From: Nesterenkonia sandarakina
GTDB taxonomy: Bacteria; Actinomycetota; Actinomycetes; Actinomycetales; Micrococcaceae
DNA: 64,000 nt
Direction: 5' to 3'
Assembly: GCF_003003175.1 (NCBI RefSeq)
Contig: NZ_PVTY01000004.1
Coordinates: forward strand, 1-64,000
Below, piece by piece: positions 1 to 7,852 of this stretch. Each line of letters begins with the position of its first letter. The stretch's first letter is position 1. The notes beneath the pieces were generated by a model that was given only the letters and a program-made list of their open reading frames with translations, was not told where the DNA came from and did no database searches. A program made the translations under genes and the position numbers.

Positions 1-2
1 CA

Positions 3-311
3 CACCTGGGCCGCATTCGATCCGAGTCCGCGTTCGCCAGCCTCGCTGGAACCAGCCCCATCCCCGCGTCATCGGGCAACACCGTCCGGCACCGGATCAA
101 CCGGGGTGGCGACCGGCGCCTCAACCGAGCACTCCACATGGCCGTCGTCACCCGCATGCGAATGGACCCGCGAACCCGCGCCTACGTCGAGCGCCGTACC
201 GCCGAAGGGCGCACCCTCCGGGAGATCCGTCGCTGCCTCAAGCGCTACCTCGCCCGCGACATCTACCGCCGCCTCAACACCGCCGCTCAGAATGAGCTCA
301 CCGGGGCTTGA
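3..311 (+). CDS. IS110-family transposase, C-terminal part (5' end outside window)
   Basis: The frame is open from the window edge to TGA at 309-311, giving 102 visible residues. The visible part matches the C-terminal transposase_20 (IS116/IS110/IS902) domain: SESAFASLAGTSPIPASSGN, then RHRINRGGDRRLNRALH, then an Arg-rich helix. This is the region after the RuvC-like N-terminal catalytic domain in DEDD transposases, and it carries the conserved serine. The stop is followed by TTGACAGACATAGGAG-like sequence, typical of IS110 3' ends. A start codon cannot be given because the N-terminal domain lies outside the window. Family assignment is confident; whether the element is active cannot be judged. 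Confidence 0.8.
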   Translation, partial: HLGRIRSESAFASLAGTSPIPASSGNTVRHRINRGGDRRLNRALHMAVVTRMRMDPRTRAYVERRTAEGRTLREIRRCLKRYLARDIYRRLNTAAQNELTGA

Positions 312-321
312 CAGACATAGG

Positions 322-453
322 AGATTCAACGGACGGCTCGAACACCTGCGCGGCTCCGCACTCGGGTTCCGCAACCTGACCAACTACATCGCCCGAAGCC
401 TGCTCGAGACCGGCGGCTTCAGACCCCAACTCCTACACCCCCGATTGGGATGA
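322..453 (+). pseudogene. ISL3-family transposase, C-terminal remnant
   Basis: In frame with the TGA at 451-453, the stretch RFNGRLEHLRGSALGFRN followed by LTNYIARSLLETGGFRP matches the end of ISL3-family (DDE) transposases, where the motif leads into the final helix. Only about 43 codons remain and no start codon belongs to them; the rest of the gene was replaced by the adjacent IS110-type sequence. The stop codon overlaps the ATG used for the truncated tadB. Confidence 0.7.
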
Positions 454-1286
454 GCCGCCAACCTGGCCATGAGCCTATGCCGGGCGCCTTGGAACGCGGA
501 GCGGGGACAGTGACGGCACTGGTGGAGCGGCTGATCCACCGACGGGGCACGCCGGTGGACGCCTCGACCCTGGAGCTCGCCGCGGTGAAGCTGCGACCTC
601 AGGATTTCGTCTTCCTGGTGCTCGTGGGCTCGGTGGTGGGGTTCGCGCTCGGCCTGCTGCTCAGCGGAGTGCTGCTCGCCATCTTGCTCGCCGCAGTGGT
701 GCCGCTGGGCGCGAAGATCCTGCTGGGGCTGCGGATCTCCAAACGCCAGAAACAGTTCGCCGACCAGCTCGACGATTCGCTGCAGCTCATGGCCTCGAAC
801 CTGCGCGCCGGGCACAGCCTGCCGAAGGCGCTGTCCTCGGTTGCGAGAGAAGCGGAGAGCCCCACCTCAGATGAATTTGTGCGGATTGTCAACGAGACTC
901 GGGTGGGACGCGACCTCGGTGTCGCGCTGGACATGACCGCCGCTCGAATGGCGAACGAGGACTTCTCCTGGATCACCCAGGCGATCGCGATCAACCGCGA
1001 GGTCGGCGGAAACCTCGCCGAGGTGCTCGACGGCGTGGCCAACACCATCCGTCAGCGCAACGAGATCCGCCGCCAGGTGGCTACGCTCAGCGCCGAGGGT
1101 CGACTCTCGGCACTGATCCTGATGGTGCTTCCCTTCGGGCTCGCGGGATTCCTGCTGATGAGCAACCCCGGGTATCTCGCCCCCTTCACCGAGACCACGC
1201 TCGGCTACGGCCTGATGATCCTCGCCGTGGTGATGCTCACCATCGGGGGACTGTGGTTGCGCAAAGTTGTGGAGATCAAGTTTTGA
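450..1286 (+). CDS. tadB: TadB-like type II secretion F-domain protein, N-terminus probably truncated
   Basis: TadB is an inner-membrane platform protein of the Flp/Tad pilus assembly machine, working with TadC and the TadA ATPase. Residues about 50-92 form two membrane segments. Residues about 97-220 are the T2SF domain (KRQKQFADQLDDSL and NLRAGHSLPKAL, later GGNLAEVLDGVANTIRQR), and two C-terminal membrane segments follow. At 278 residues it lacks the first N-terminal membrane helix and linker usual in actinobacterial TadB (around 300-320 aa). Its first codons overlap the ISL3 remnant, so the 5' end was probably lost by the IS event. GTG at 510 is another possible start. The 3' end overlaps tadC by 4 bases. 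Confidence 0.8.
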   Translation: MSRQPGHEPMPGALERGAGTVTALVERLIHRRGTPVDASTLELAAVKLRPQDFVFLVLVGSVVGFALGLLLSGVLLAILLAAVVPLGAKILLGLRISKRQKQFADQLDDSLQLMASNLRAGHSLPKALSSVAREAESPTSDEFVRIVNETRVGRDLGVALDMTAARMANEDFSWITQAIAINREVGGNLAEVLDGVANTIRQRNEIRRQVATLSAEGRLSALILMVLPFGLAGFLLMSNPGYLAPFTETTLGYGLMILAVVMLTIGGLWLRKVVEIKF

Positions 1287-2191
1287 ACCCGGCGACGACA
1301 CCGGTGGTTCTTGCCGCGACCTGCGCCGCGTTCGCAGTGGGGATGGCGGTCTGGCTCATCTGGACCGCGCTGGATCCCACTCGACGCCGGGTCCGCGAGA
1401 ACCTGCGCCGCGCGGGCGTCACCTTGGTCGCGAGCGCGGACGGTGAGGGTCAGCGTGATCCCGGCTTCTCGCTCGCCTCGCTGGCCAGAAGAACAACGCC
1501 TCCAGCCATCGTGAAGACTCTGGACAGACAGCACGCCCTGGCCGGACGCCCCGCCGCATGGACGGTGGAGAAGCTCCTGGCGCTGAAGCTGGTGTGGCTC
1601 GTGGCGGCCATAGTGGTCAGCACGCTCATTCTCTTATCGGGGCCGCCCCCGCTCTTGGTGCTGATGACGTTGGGCGTCTCAGTGGTGGGCTATTTCCTTC
1701 CGGAGCTGCTGCTCAACAGCGAGGGGACCAAGCGCAACCAGCAGATCGAGCTCGAGCTCGCCGACACCCTGGACCAGATGATGATCGCGCTGGAAGCCGG
1801 GTTGGGATTCGACTCTGCGATGGCGCGCGCGGCGCAGAACGGCAAAGGGCCGCTGGCCAATGAGCTGGTCCGCACGCTGCAGGACATCCAGATGGGCAAC
1901 TCGCGCCGGCAGGCCTTTGAAGCCCTGACTGTCCGCACCACGGTCGTGGATCTTCGCCGTTTCGTCCGTGCCGTGATCCAGGCGGACGCCTATAGGGTCT
2001 CGATCGCCGGTGTGCTGCGGACCCAGGCGGATGAGATGCGGCTCAAGCGGCGCCAGCGCGCGGAGGAGAAGGCTCAGAAGATCCCGGTGAAGGTCCTGGC
2101 ACCGCTGATGCTGTTCATCCTGCCGGTGATCTTCATCGTGGTCATGGGGCCAGCCGCGATCAACATCGTCGACTCCTTCAGTGGCATGTGA
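1283..2191 (+). CDS. tadC: TadC-like type II secretion F-domain protein
   Basis: Second platform protein of the Tad pilus system, 302 aa from the TTG at 1283, which overlaps the tadB stop (TTGA). An upstream ATG at 1253 would add ten residues inside tadB and is less likely. The protein starts with a membrane helix (residues about 5-27), has a second and third hydrophobic segment near 110-150, then the T2SF domain with LADTLDQMMIALEAGLGFD and DIQMGNSRRQAFEAL, and ends with a membrane helix (LAPLMLFILPVIFIVVMG). Order tadB-tadC-peptidase is typical of actinobacterial tad loci. The ATPase tadA and pilin genes are not visible and may lie beyond the IS remnants or have been lost. Confidence 0.85.
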   Translation: MNPATTPVVLAATCAAFAVGMAVWLIWTALDPTRRRVRENLRRAGVTLVASADGEGQRDPGFSLASLARRTTPPAIVKTLDRQHALAGRPAAWTVEKLLALKLVWLVAAIVVSTLILLSGPPPLLVLMTLGVSVVGYFLPELLLNSEGTKRNQQIELELADTLDQMMIALEAGLGFDSAMARAAQNGKGPLANELVRTLQDIQMGNSRRQAFEALTVRTTVVDLRRFVRAVIQADAYRVSIAGVLRTQADEMRLKRRQRAEEKAQKIPVKVLAPLMLFILPVIFIVVMGPAAINIVDSFSGM

Positions 2192-2835
2192 TGAGTGAAC
2201 CCTTCGTGATCCCACTGGCGACGGCGCTGTTCGCCGCACTCCTGGGCTGGCAGCTCACTCCCGTCCTGCGCCCCTTCCTCGAAGGCGATTCCGAGAAAGT
2301 CGGAGCCCTCCTGCGGGTGCCCGTCGCGGCGCTGGCCGCCCTGTCGGGACTTGGGGCCGCGAACCTAGCACAGAGCGCCGCCGAGCTGGTGGCCTTCGCC
2401 GCCGTCGGAACCGGATGCTCGCTATTGGTCGTGATCGATCTGATGGTGCGTCGGCTGCCCGACGTTCTGGTCGCAGGGACGACTGTCGCCCTGCTGGCTC
2501 CCCTTGCGGTGGCAGCAGCCATGTCAGATGAATGGTCTGCGTTCGGCCGGAGTCTGTTCGCCGCCGTCGTCCTTCTCCTCGGGTATTTCCTGCTGGCGCT
2601 GATCGCTCCTGCGGGGCTGGGGCTGGGCGACGTGAAGTTCGCTTTTCTGATCGGCGGGTTCCTGGGCTGGTTCGGTTGGTCTCACGTGGCAGTCGGCACG
2701 GTGCTGGGATTCGTCATCAATGGGGCCATCGCGCTCATGGTGCTGCTGAGTAGGCGTGGTAGTAGAGACACGCAGATTCCTTTTGGGCCGTCCATGGTGC
2801 TTGGCACGATCTGCGCGTTGGTGTTCCTGCGGTGA
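2191..2835 (+). CDS. A24-family prepilin peptidase (TadV-like)
   Basis: Polytopic aspartic protease that would cleave the leader peptide of Flp-type pilins at the cytoplasmic membrane face. From ATG 2191 (overlapping the tadC stop as TGATG; GTG 2188 is possible) it has 214 residues and about six membrane segments. The two catalytic aspartates are visible: Asp83 in VVIDLMVRRLPD and Asp147 in GLGLGDVKF, the hallmark of the A24 family. The N-terminal methylation domain of larger PilD enzymes is absent, as expected for TadV/CpaA-type enzymes. It is the last gene of the truncated tad cluster; no pilin is seen downstream. Confidence 0.87.
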   Translation: MSEPFVIPLATALFAALLGWQLTPVLRPFLEGDSEKVGALLRVPVAALAALSGLGAANLAQSAAELVAFAAVGTGCSLLVVIDLMVRRLPDVLVAGTTVALLAPLAVAAAMSDEWSAFGRSLFAAVVLLLGYFLLALIAPAGLGLGDVKFAFLIGGFLGWFGWSHVAVGTVLGFVINGAIALMVLLSRRGSRDTQIPFGPSMVLGTICALVFLR

Positions 2836-3169
2836 CTGCAAAGACCGACGTCTCGCAGCCGTTTGTGACGGAGTGCGGACCAGAGGAGTACTGGTGACAC
2901 TCGGTCAATAGCCCGTCATTTCGAACCACGCAGAATTGTGACACAGGCTTTCGGACTGCGATTTCTCGGTATCACTGCACCTCAGGTCGTACCTGGTGAT
3001 TCTTGCGGGGCCTGGTGACAAGAGTTGGCTTGTGGATCTTAGGTTCGCCCCGTAATCTCAGCAATAAGTGACCCAGATCTCCCGTTTCGAAAAGAGTGAA
3101 GAATCTGTTGGGCCTTATGCGAACGACTAGGTTCGATCGGCAACAATTGAATTCCTTTCTGGGGGAAAA
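2836..3169. other. 334-base intergenic region with no gene
   Basis: Base composition is noticeably less GC-rich than the flanking genes. I see no convincing ORF, RNA or long hairpin. The last 25 bases hold a good ribosome binding site (GGGGGAAAA) for the gene at 3170. A long leader or a regulatory region for that secreted protein is plausible; no clear -35/-10 pair with normal spacing was found. Confidence 0.6.
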
Positions 3170-4237
3170 ATGAATAAGACGACCGGCTCGGCTCGCTCTG
3201 CGTCAGCAGCCCAGCGGCCTCACTTCACCGCACAGGCGAGGCTGCTCTTGGCAGTCTTGCTGGCCTCGTTCTTGGCGATGGCAGTCACCTTGTCCTATTC
3301 ATCAGTCGCGTCGGCGGTGACCACACCGGGTGTGGGGCTGGGAACCGCCGGGTCGTATTCCGTACTTGGTGGACAGACTGTCACCAACACGGGGACCACC
3401 ACCCTCAGTGGAGCGCTCGGTGTGAGCCCCGGAACAGCCGTGACCGGTTTCACCGCTGAGCAGGAGAACGCCGCGAACGTGGGCGGCGCCGCCGCTCAGC
3501 CCCAGGCTGATGCCAGCACCGCCTATGGCGTCCTGGCGGCGCAGGAATCGGACGCGGATCTCACTGGCCAGGACCTCGGGGGTCTTTCCCTCGTGGGAGG
3601 CGTCTACTCAGCCTCGAGCTCCATGGCGCTGACGGGAACGCTTACCCTCGATGGCGGAGTCGAGGACGGAGGCGTCTCCGATTCCGTCTTCATCTTCCAG
3701 GCTGGTTCCACCTTGAACGCGGCTACGGGAAGCGATGTCGTGCTCACCGGAGGCGCTCAGGCCTGCAACGTCTATTGGCAGGTGGGAAGCTCCGCGACGC
3801 TGGGCACAGGATCCAACTTTGTGGGGACGATCATCTCGTTGGCCTCGATCTCGGTTCAGACCAACGCGACGGTGCAGGGCCGGGCACTTGCACTCTCGGC
3901 AGGATCGGTGACCTTGGACAGCAACGTCTTCACGGACGCGAGTTGTGCCGCGGCTCCGCCGACTGACACCGGATCGCCGACCCCGACCCCTGATGCCGGG
4001 TCACCGACCCCGACCCCCACCGAGTCCTTGGTACCGACCGAGGTCCCCACCGAGTCGGAGTCACCTGAGGCGAATCCGACAGAGTCGCGGGGCGGTCCAG
4101 ATTCCCGCACTGGCTCGGATACACCGGACGGCTCGGATTCCCCACCGGATCTGGCGTTCCAGCAGGATCCGACAGCGACTCAGGCGAAGCTGTCGCTGAT
4201 CAGTCAGATCTCCCGGCCACCGGGCCCGGCGCGCTGA
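3170..4237 (+). CDS. Secreted ice-binding-like (DUF3494) protein, frame-broken before its anchor
   Basis: The 355-residue product begins with a basic leader and a membrane segment at about 27-49 (signal peptide ending near SSVASA). A DUF3494 beta-solenoid domain follows at about 53-258, recognisable from GLGTAGSYSVLGGQTVTNTG, FTAEQENAANV, SVFIFQAGSTL and CNVYWQVGSSATLGTGSNF. DUF3494 proteins bind ice or act as surface adhesins. A Pro/Thr/Ser/Asp-rich stalk then leads to the stop at 4235-4237. The next frame carries an LPATG sorting signal, so the protein as read here would be released instead of anchored to the wall. The start is supported by GGGGGAAAA upstream. Function as an adhesin versus an antifreeze is not decided by sequence. 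Confidence 0.8.
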   Translation: MNKTTGSARSASAAQRPHFTAQARLLLAVLLASFLAMAVTLSYSSVASAVTTPGVGLGTAGSYSVLGGQTVTNTGTTTLSGALGVSPGTAVTGFTAEQENAANVGGAAAQPQADASTAYGVLAAQESDADLTGQDLGGLSLVGGVYSASSSMALTGTLTLDGGVEDGGVSDSVFIFQAGSTLNAATGSDVVLTGGAQACNVYWQVGSSATLGTGSNFVGTIISLASISVQTNATVQGRALALSAGSVTLDSNVFTDASCAAAPPTDTGSPTPTPDAGSPTPTPTESLVPTEVPTESESPEANPTESRGGPDSRTGSDTPDGSDSPPDLAFQQDPTATQAKLSLISQISRPPGPAR

Positions 4238-4329
4238 CCAGCGTACTGGTCGGGCTGAGCGCGCTCCTGCTCCTGGGTGGCGCCGCGCTGCTGATCATCC
4301 GGCACCAGCGGTCACACTCGACCGACTAG
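4141..4329 (+). pseudogene. Out-of-frame LPXTG sorting signal of the DUF3494 protein
   Basis: One frame over from the gene at 3170, the codons from 4141 continue the Ser/Asp/Gly-rich stalk (GSDSDSGEAVADQSD). They then encode LPATG at 4210-4224, a membrane helix (VLVGLSALLLLGGAALLII) and a basic tail RHQRSHSTD ending at TAG 4327-4329. This is a complete class A sortase signal. Reading from the upstream frame requires a -1 shift or one extra base near the C run at 4140-4143 (codons before 4140 look like stalk only in the first frame, after it only in the second). No sortase gene is in the window. Confidence 0.75.
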
Positions 4330-4363
4330 TTCAACCCCGGACCTGACGCCTGGTCCAGGCAGC

Positions 4364-4425
4364 AGAAGGGCCCGATCTCGGAACCCGGTGGATGCAATCA
4401 CCAGGGGCCAAGATCGGGCCCTTCT
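4364..4425. terminator. Bidirectional stem-loop terminator
   Basis: AGAAGGGCCCGATCT (4364-4378) pairs perfectly with AGATCGGGCCCTTCT (4411-4425) across a 32-base loop that can itself fold. It lies between the convergent surface-protein gene and the sugar operon, so it can terminate both. There is no long U tract. Confidence 0.7.
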
Positions 4426-4462
4426 ACGTGTCCTGCGATGCGGCCTCAGCCCCTGCGCAGAG

Positions 4463-5464
4463 TCAGGATGAGGAGAACGCCGCATCGAAGGCGGCATCCG
4501 AGGGTTCAAACGCGTTGGCCCGCACAAACTCCAGAGCCTGGGGTGCTCCGACCAAACGGTCCATGCCGGCGTCCTCCCATTCGACCGAGAGCGGACCGGT
4601 GTAGCCGATGGCGTTGAGCATCCGGAAGGCATCCTCCCACGGCACGTCTCCGCGTCCGGTGGAGATGAAGTCCCAGCCGCGTCGCGGATCGGCCCAGGCC
4701 AGATGCGAGGACAGCCTTCCGTTGCGCCCGTTGAGCCGCTTCTTCGTGTCCTTGCAGTGCACGTGATAGATCCGGTCCTGGTAGTCCCAGAGGAACGCCA
4801 CCGAATCCAGGTCCTGCCACACCATGTGGGACGGATCCCAGTTCAGCCCGAAGGCCGATCGATGTCCGATGGCTTCAAGCGTGTGCTGGGTCGTCCAGTA
4901 GTCATAGGCGATCTCGGAGGGATGCACCTCGTGGGCGAACCTCACCCCCACCTCGTCGAAGACGTCGAGGATCGGGTTCCACCGGTCGGCGAAGTCTCGA
5001 TACCCGGCCTCCACCAGCTCCTCGGAGGCGGGAGGGAACATCGCCACGTACTTCCAGATGGCAGAGCCGGTGAAGCCTGTCACGGTCTTGACCCCCAGGC
5101 GGGCGGCGGCCCGCGCGGTGTACTTCATCTCCTCAGCCGCCCGCTGCCGCACCCCCTCCGGGTCTCCGTCACCCCAGATGTGATCGGGCAGGATGTCCCG
5201 GTGGCGGGCGTCGATCGGGTCGTCACAGACGGCCTGGCCGCGCAGATGATTCGCGATCGTGTAGACCTTCAGTCCGTTCTTCTCCAAGATGTCCAGGCGG
5301 TCCTTCACATAGGCATCGTCCTCCGCCGCCCGCCGTGGGTCTAGGTGATCCCCCCAGCAGGCGATCTCCAGGCCGTCGTAGCCCCATTCGCCGGCGAGCC
5401 GGGCGACCTCCTCGAAGGGCAGGTCGGCCCATTGTCCGGTGAACAGCGTGACTGGTCGTGCCAT
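4463..5464 (-). CDS. Sugar phosphate isomerase/epimerase family protein
   Basis: TIM-barrel enzyme of the xylose-isomerase-like/AP-endonuclease-2 family (333 aa). Such proteins isomerise or epimerise sugars, inosose or 3-keto-glycosides using a divalent metal. Visible motifs are the N-terminal strand [27 protein letters not shown] (metal-ligand region), [24 protein letters not shown] and VHCKDTK, then [11 protein letters not shown] near the C-terminus. An in-frame ORF extends upstream to 5845, but the ATG at 5464, preceded by a GGAACGGAG-like site, begins just at the family N-terminus and just after the oxidoreductase stop. It is the last gene of the five-gene sugar operon. The substrate is unknown. 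Confidence 0.82.
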   Translation of the reverse strand: MARPVTLFTGQWADLPFEEVARLAGEWGYDGLEIACWGDHLDPRRAAEDDAYVKDRLDILEKNGLKVYTIANHLRGQAVCDDPIDARHRDILPDHIWGDGDPEGVRQRAAEEMKYTARAAARLGVKTVTGFTGSAIWKYVAMFPPASEELVEAGYRDFADRWNPILDVFDEVGVRFAHEVHPSEIAYDYWTTQHTLEAIGHRSAFGLNWDPSHMVWQDLDSVAFLWDYQDRIYHVHCKDTKKRLNGRNGRLSSHLAWADPRRGWDFISTGRGDVPWEDAFRMLNAIGYTGPLSVEWEDAGMDRLVGAPQALEFVRANAFEPSDAAFDAAFSSS

Positions 5465-5469
5465 GGTCT

Positions 5470-6720
5470 TCAGCTCCGTTCCTGATCGTGGATCTCGGTC
5501 CATTGGTGGGATGCCCCGCTCGAGTGTTGGATCGCCTCCAGCACCCGCTGCACGTGGAGTCCGTCCTCGAAGGAGGGCCGCGGGTCCTCCCCGGCGGCGA
5601 TCCCACGCACCAGATCCACCACCTGATGGGTGAACCCATGTTCGTAGCCCAGCCCGTGGCCTGGCGGCCACCAGGACTCGAGATACGGGTGCTCCGGTTC
5701 GGTGGCCAGGATCCGGGTGAATCCCGAAGTCCGCGCCGGTTGAGTCGCATCGTAGTAGTGCAGGACGTTCATGTCTTCGAAATCGAAGCTGACCGCCCCC
5801 CGAGATCCTGAGATCTCGATGCGCAGCGCATTCTTCCGACCCCATGCGAAGCGCGAGGCCTCCAGGATCACCGGGGCTCCCGAGGTCAGCCGGGCGGTGA
5901 CCAGCGCGGCGTCGTCCACCGTCACCGGACCCATCCCGACGGCGCCGGGCTCCTCGACCGCGGTGCCGAGACCGCCGCCGAGTCCACCCCCGCTGCCACC
6001 GATGCCCCCCGCCGCGACGGCGACCTTGGCGGCGAGCGGACGTTCCGCGACGATGGTGTCGAGCATCCCGGAGACCCCGGCGAAGCGCTGACCGGTGAGG
6101 AAGTAGGTCAGATCCACGATGTGGGCTCCGATGTCTCCCAGCGCCCCGGATCCCGCCCGGGTCTTGTCCAGCCGCCAGGACAGCGGTGCGGTCTCATCGC
6201 CGAGCCAGTCCTGCAGGTACTGGGCACGCACCTGTCGCACCTCACCGATCCGACCTTCGGCAATGAGCTCCTGCGCCAGCTTCAGTGCCGGCACCCGGCG
6301 GTAGGTGAAGCCCACCATCGCGTGGACGCCCTGGGCTCGGGCACGGTGGGCGGTGTCGTTCATCCGCTGCGCCTCCGCGACCGAGTTGGCCATCGGCTTC
6401 TCCACCAACACGTGCTTGCCGGCTGCCAGTGCCGCCTCGGCGATTTCCGCGTGGGTGTCGCCCGGGGTGCAGATGTCGATCAGATCGACATCCTTGCGCT
6501 CGAGCACCCGACGCCAATCGGTGGCGGATTCGACCCAGCCCAGCCGCTGCGCGGCCTGTTTGCTCCGCTGCGCGTCACGACCGACCAGCACCCGCATCCG
6601 CGGCTCCATCGGAAGGTCGAAGAACCGCGAGGCGGACCGCCAGGCCTGAGAGTGGACCCGGCCCATAAAGGCGTGTCCGATCATGGCCACGCCCAGACGT
6701 GGCTTCTCCAGTTCAGCCAT
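5470..6720 (-). CDS. Gfo/Idh/MocA-family oxidoreductase
   Basis: NAD(P)-dependent sugar or inositol-type dehydrogenase, 416 aa. The N-terminal Rossmann domain begins with [18 protein letters not shown]. The family motif with the catalytic lysine is at [14 protein letters not shown], followed by [10 protein letters not shown] and the His region [20 protein letters not shown]. An unusual glycine-rich insertion ([15 protein letters not shown], coding bases about 5970-6020) interrupts the C-terminal domain. The gene lies 5 bases before the isomerase gene and 9 bases after the binding-protein gene, so the product probably oxidises the imported sugar and passes it to the isomerase. That pair resembles inositol or 3-keto-sugar pathways; the substrate cannot be read from sequence. 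Confidence 0.85.
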   Translation of the reverse strand: MAELEKPRLGVAMIGHAFMGRVHSQAWRSASRFFDLPMEPRMRVLVGRDAQRSKQAAQRLGWVESATDWRRVLERKDVDLIDICTPGDTHAEIAEAALAAGKHVLVEKPMANSVAEAQRMNDTAHRARAQGVHAMVGFTYRRVPALKLAQELIAEGRIGEVRQVRAQYLQDWLGDETAPLSWRLDKTRAGSGALGDIGAHIVDLTYFLTGQRFAGVSGMLDTIVAERPLAAKVAVAAGGIGGSGGGLGGGLGTAVEEPGAVGMGPVTVDDAALVTARLTSGAPVILEASRFAWGRKNALRIEISGSRGAVSFDFEDMNVLHYYDATQPARTSGFTRILATEPEHPYLESWWPPGHGLGYEHGFTHQVVDLVRGIAAGEDPRPSFEDGLHVQRVLEAIQHSSGASHQWTEIHDQERS

Positions 6721-6729
6721 GGCCGCGGC

Positions 6730-7785
6730 TCAGGACTCGAAGGCGTCGGGCAGGTACTGGTCCACGTTCTCTTCAGTGACCACCGGGGCGTAGAGCTGGA
6801 TCTCGCGAGGAACGTCGCTCTGCACCAGGTCTCCCATGGCGCGACCCTGGGCGAGTAGCCGGGCCAGGCGGACACCGTCAGCGGCCTGGGAGGCCGGATA
6901 CACGACCGTCGCCTCCACCACGGAATCCCCGGACTCGATCTCCCGCATCATGTTCGCCGAACCGGCACCGCCGACCATGAAGAACTCGTCACGCCCGGCG
7001 TTCTCGATGGCGGCGAGGACACCGACGCCCTGATCGTCGTCGTGGTTCCAGATGGCATCGATCTCCGGTGCTGCCTGCAGCAGGTTCGCGGCGGCACTCT
7101 CCCCTCCGGCGACCGTGAAGTCGGCCGCGACGCGGTTGTCGACCTCGAGGCCGCAGTCGCTGAGGGCCTGTTCGAAGCCTTCACTGCGATCCTGGGTGAG
7201 CGGCAGCGAGTCGATGCCGGCGATCTCGGCGACGACGGCATCTTCCTGGTCGCCGAGCTGTTCACAGATGTAGTTGCCTGCGGAGACGCCCATCCCGTAG
7301 TTGTCGCCGAGGATCGTGGTGCGTGCCGCGAAGGGGCTGGAGAATTCGCGGTCGACGTTGACCACGGGGATGCCGGCCTCCATCGCCTCGGTGGCGATCT
7401 CGGTCAGGGCCGCGCCGTCGAAGGGAAGGACCACGATCGCATCCACCCCGTCATTGATGAACTGTTCGATGTGGCTGATCTGCTCGTTGACATCATCAGT
7501 GCCTTCCGAGACCCGCAGATCGATGTCCTCGAAATCCTCGCCCTGGGCCTGGGCACCCTCCGTGATGGCGCCGATCCATCCGTGGCCGGCGGCGGGGCCG
7601 GAGAATCCGATGACGACCTCTTCGCCAGGTTCGGCGTTGTCACCGGCTGGCTCGGCGGCGGCCGCTGATCCGGCGTCGTCCTCGGACTCGACCTCCTCGG
7701 GGTCATTGGAGAGACAGCCGCTCACCAGCAGGGTGGCTGAGATGAGCGCGGCGGCCGAGAGATAGCGGGGGGTGAAGCGAGACAT
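6730..7785 (-). CDS. Sugar ABC transporter substrate-binding lipoprotein
   Basis: Periplasmic-binding-protein type 1 (RbsB-like) lipoprotein, 351 aa. The signal peptide ends in the lipobox LVSGC (Cys24), followed by an acidic Ala/Glu linker. The binding domain starts at VVIGFSGPAAGHGWIGAITE, with EQFINDGVDAIVVLPFDG, GIPVVNVDRE and the hinge region AIWNHDDDQGVGVLAAIENAG. A longer ORF upstream to 8025 overlaps the spacer and is not needed: the ATG at 7785 has a GGAGGAA site and gives a normal signal peptide. It delivers the sugar to the permease and ATPase encoded just upstream. Confidence 0.88.
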   Translation of the reverse strand: MSRFTPRYLSAAALISATLLVSGCLSNDPEEVESEDDAGSAAAAEPAGDNAEPGEEVVIGFSGPAAGHGWIGAITEGAQAQGEDFEDIDLRVSEGTDDVNEQISHIEQFINDGVDAIVVLPFDGAALTEIATEAMEAGIPVVNVDREFSSPFAARTTILGDNYGMGVSAGNYICEQLGDQEDAVVAEIAGIDSLPLTQDRSEGFEQALSDCGLEVDNRVAADFTVAGGESAAANLLQAAPEIDAIWNHDDDQGVGVLAAIENAGRDEFFMVGGAGSANMMREIESGDSVVEATVVYPASQAADGVRLARLLAQGRAMGDLVQSDVPREIQLYAPVVTEENVDQYLPDAFES

Positions 7786-7852
7786 GGTTCCTCCTGGTGA
7801 GAGTTGATCAAGCGGTGCGGAGTGATTGCGGTAGGCGGGTGGTGGGCTGTCT

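Larger units (their letters stand above)
1..453. mobile_element. Nested remains of IS110-type and ISL3-type insertion sequences
   Basis: The left edge holds the 3' end of an IS110-family transposase (3-311), followed within 11 bases by the last 41 or so codons of an ISL3-family transposase (322-453) in another frame. The direct junction suggests that the IS110-type element inserted into an ISL3-type transposase gene. The ISL3-type element itself lies against the 5' end of tadB. The left part runs out of the window, so it is unknown whether the IS110 element is complete. I could not assign terminal inverted repeats. Confidence 0.7.

Noticed and set aside
5465-5845. N-terminal extension of the sugar isomerase (frame open to 5845)
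   Set aside because: The extension is antisense-like, Arg/Gly-rich and lies inside the conserved oxidoreductase gene; ATG 5464 matches the family N-terminus.
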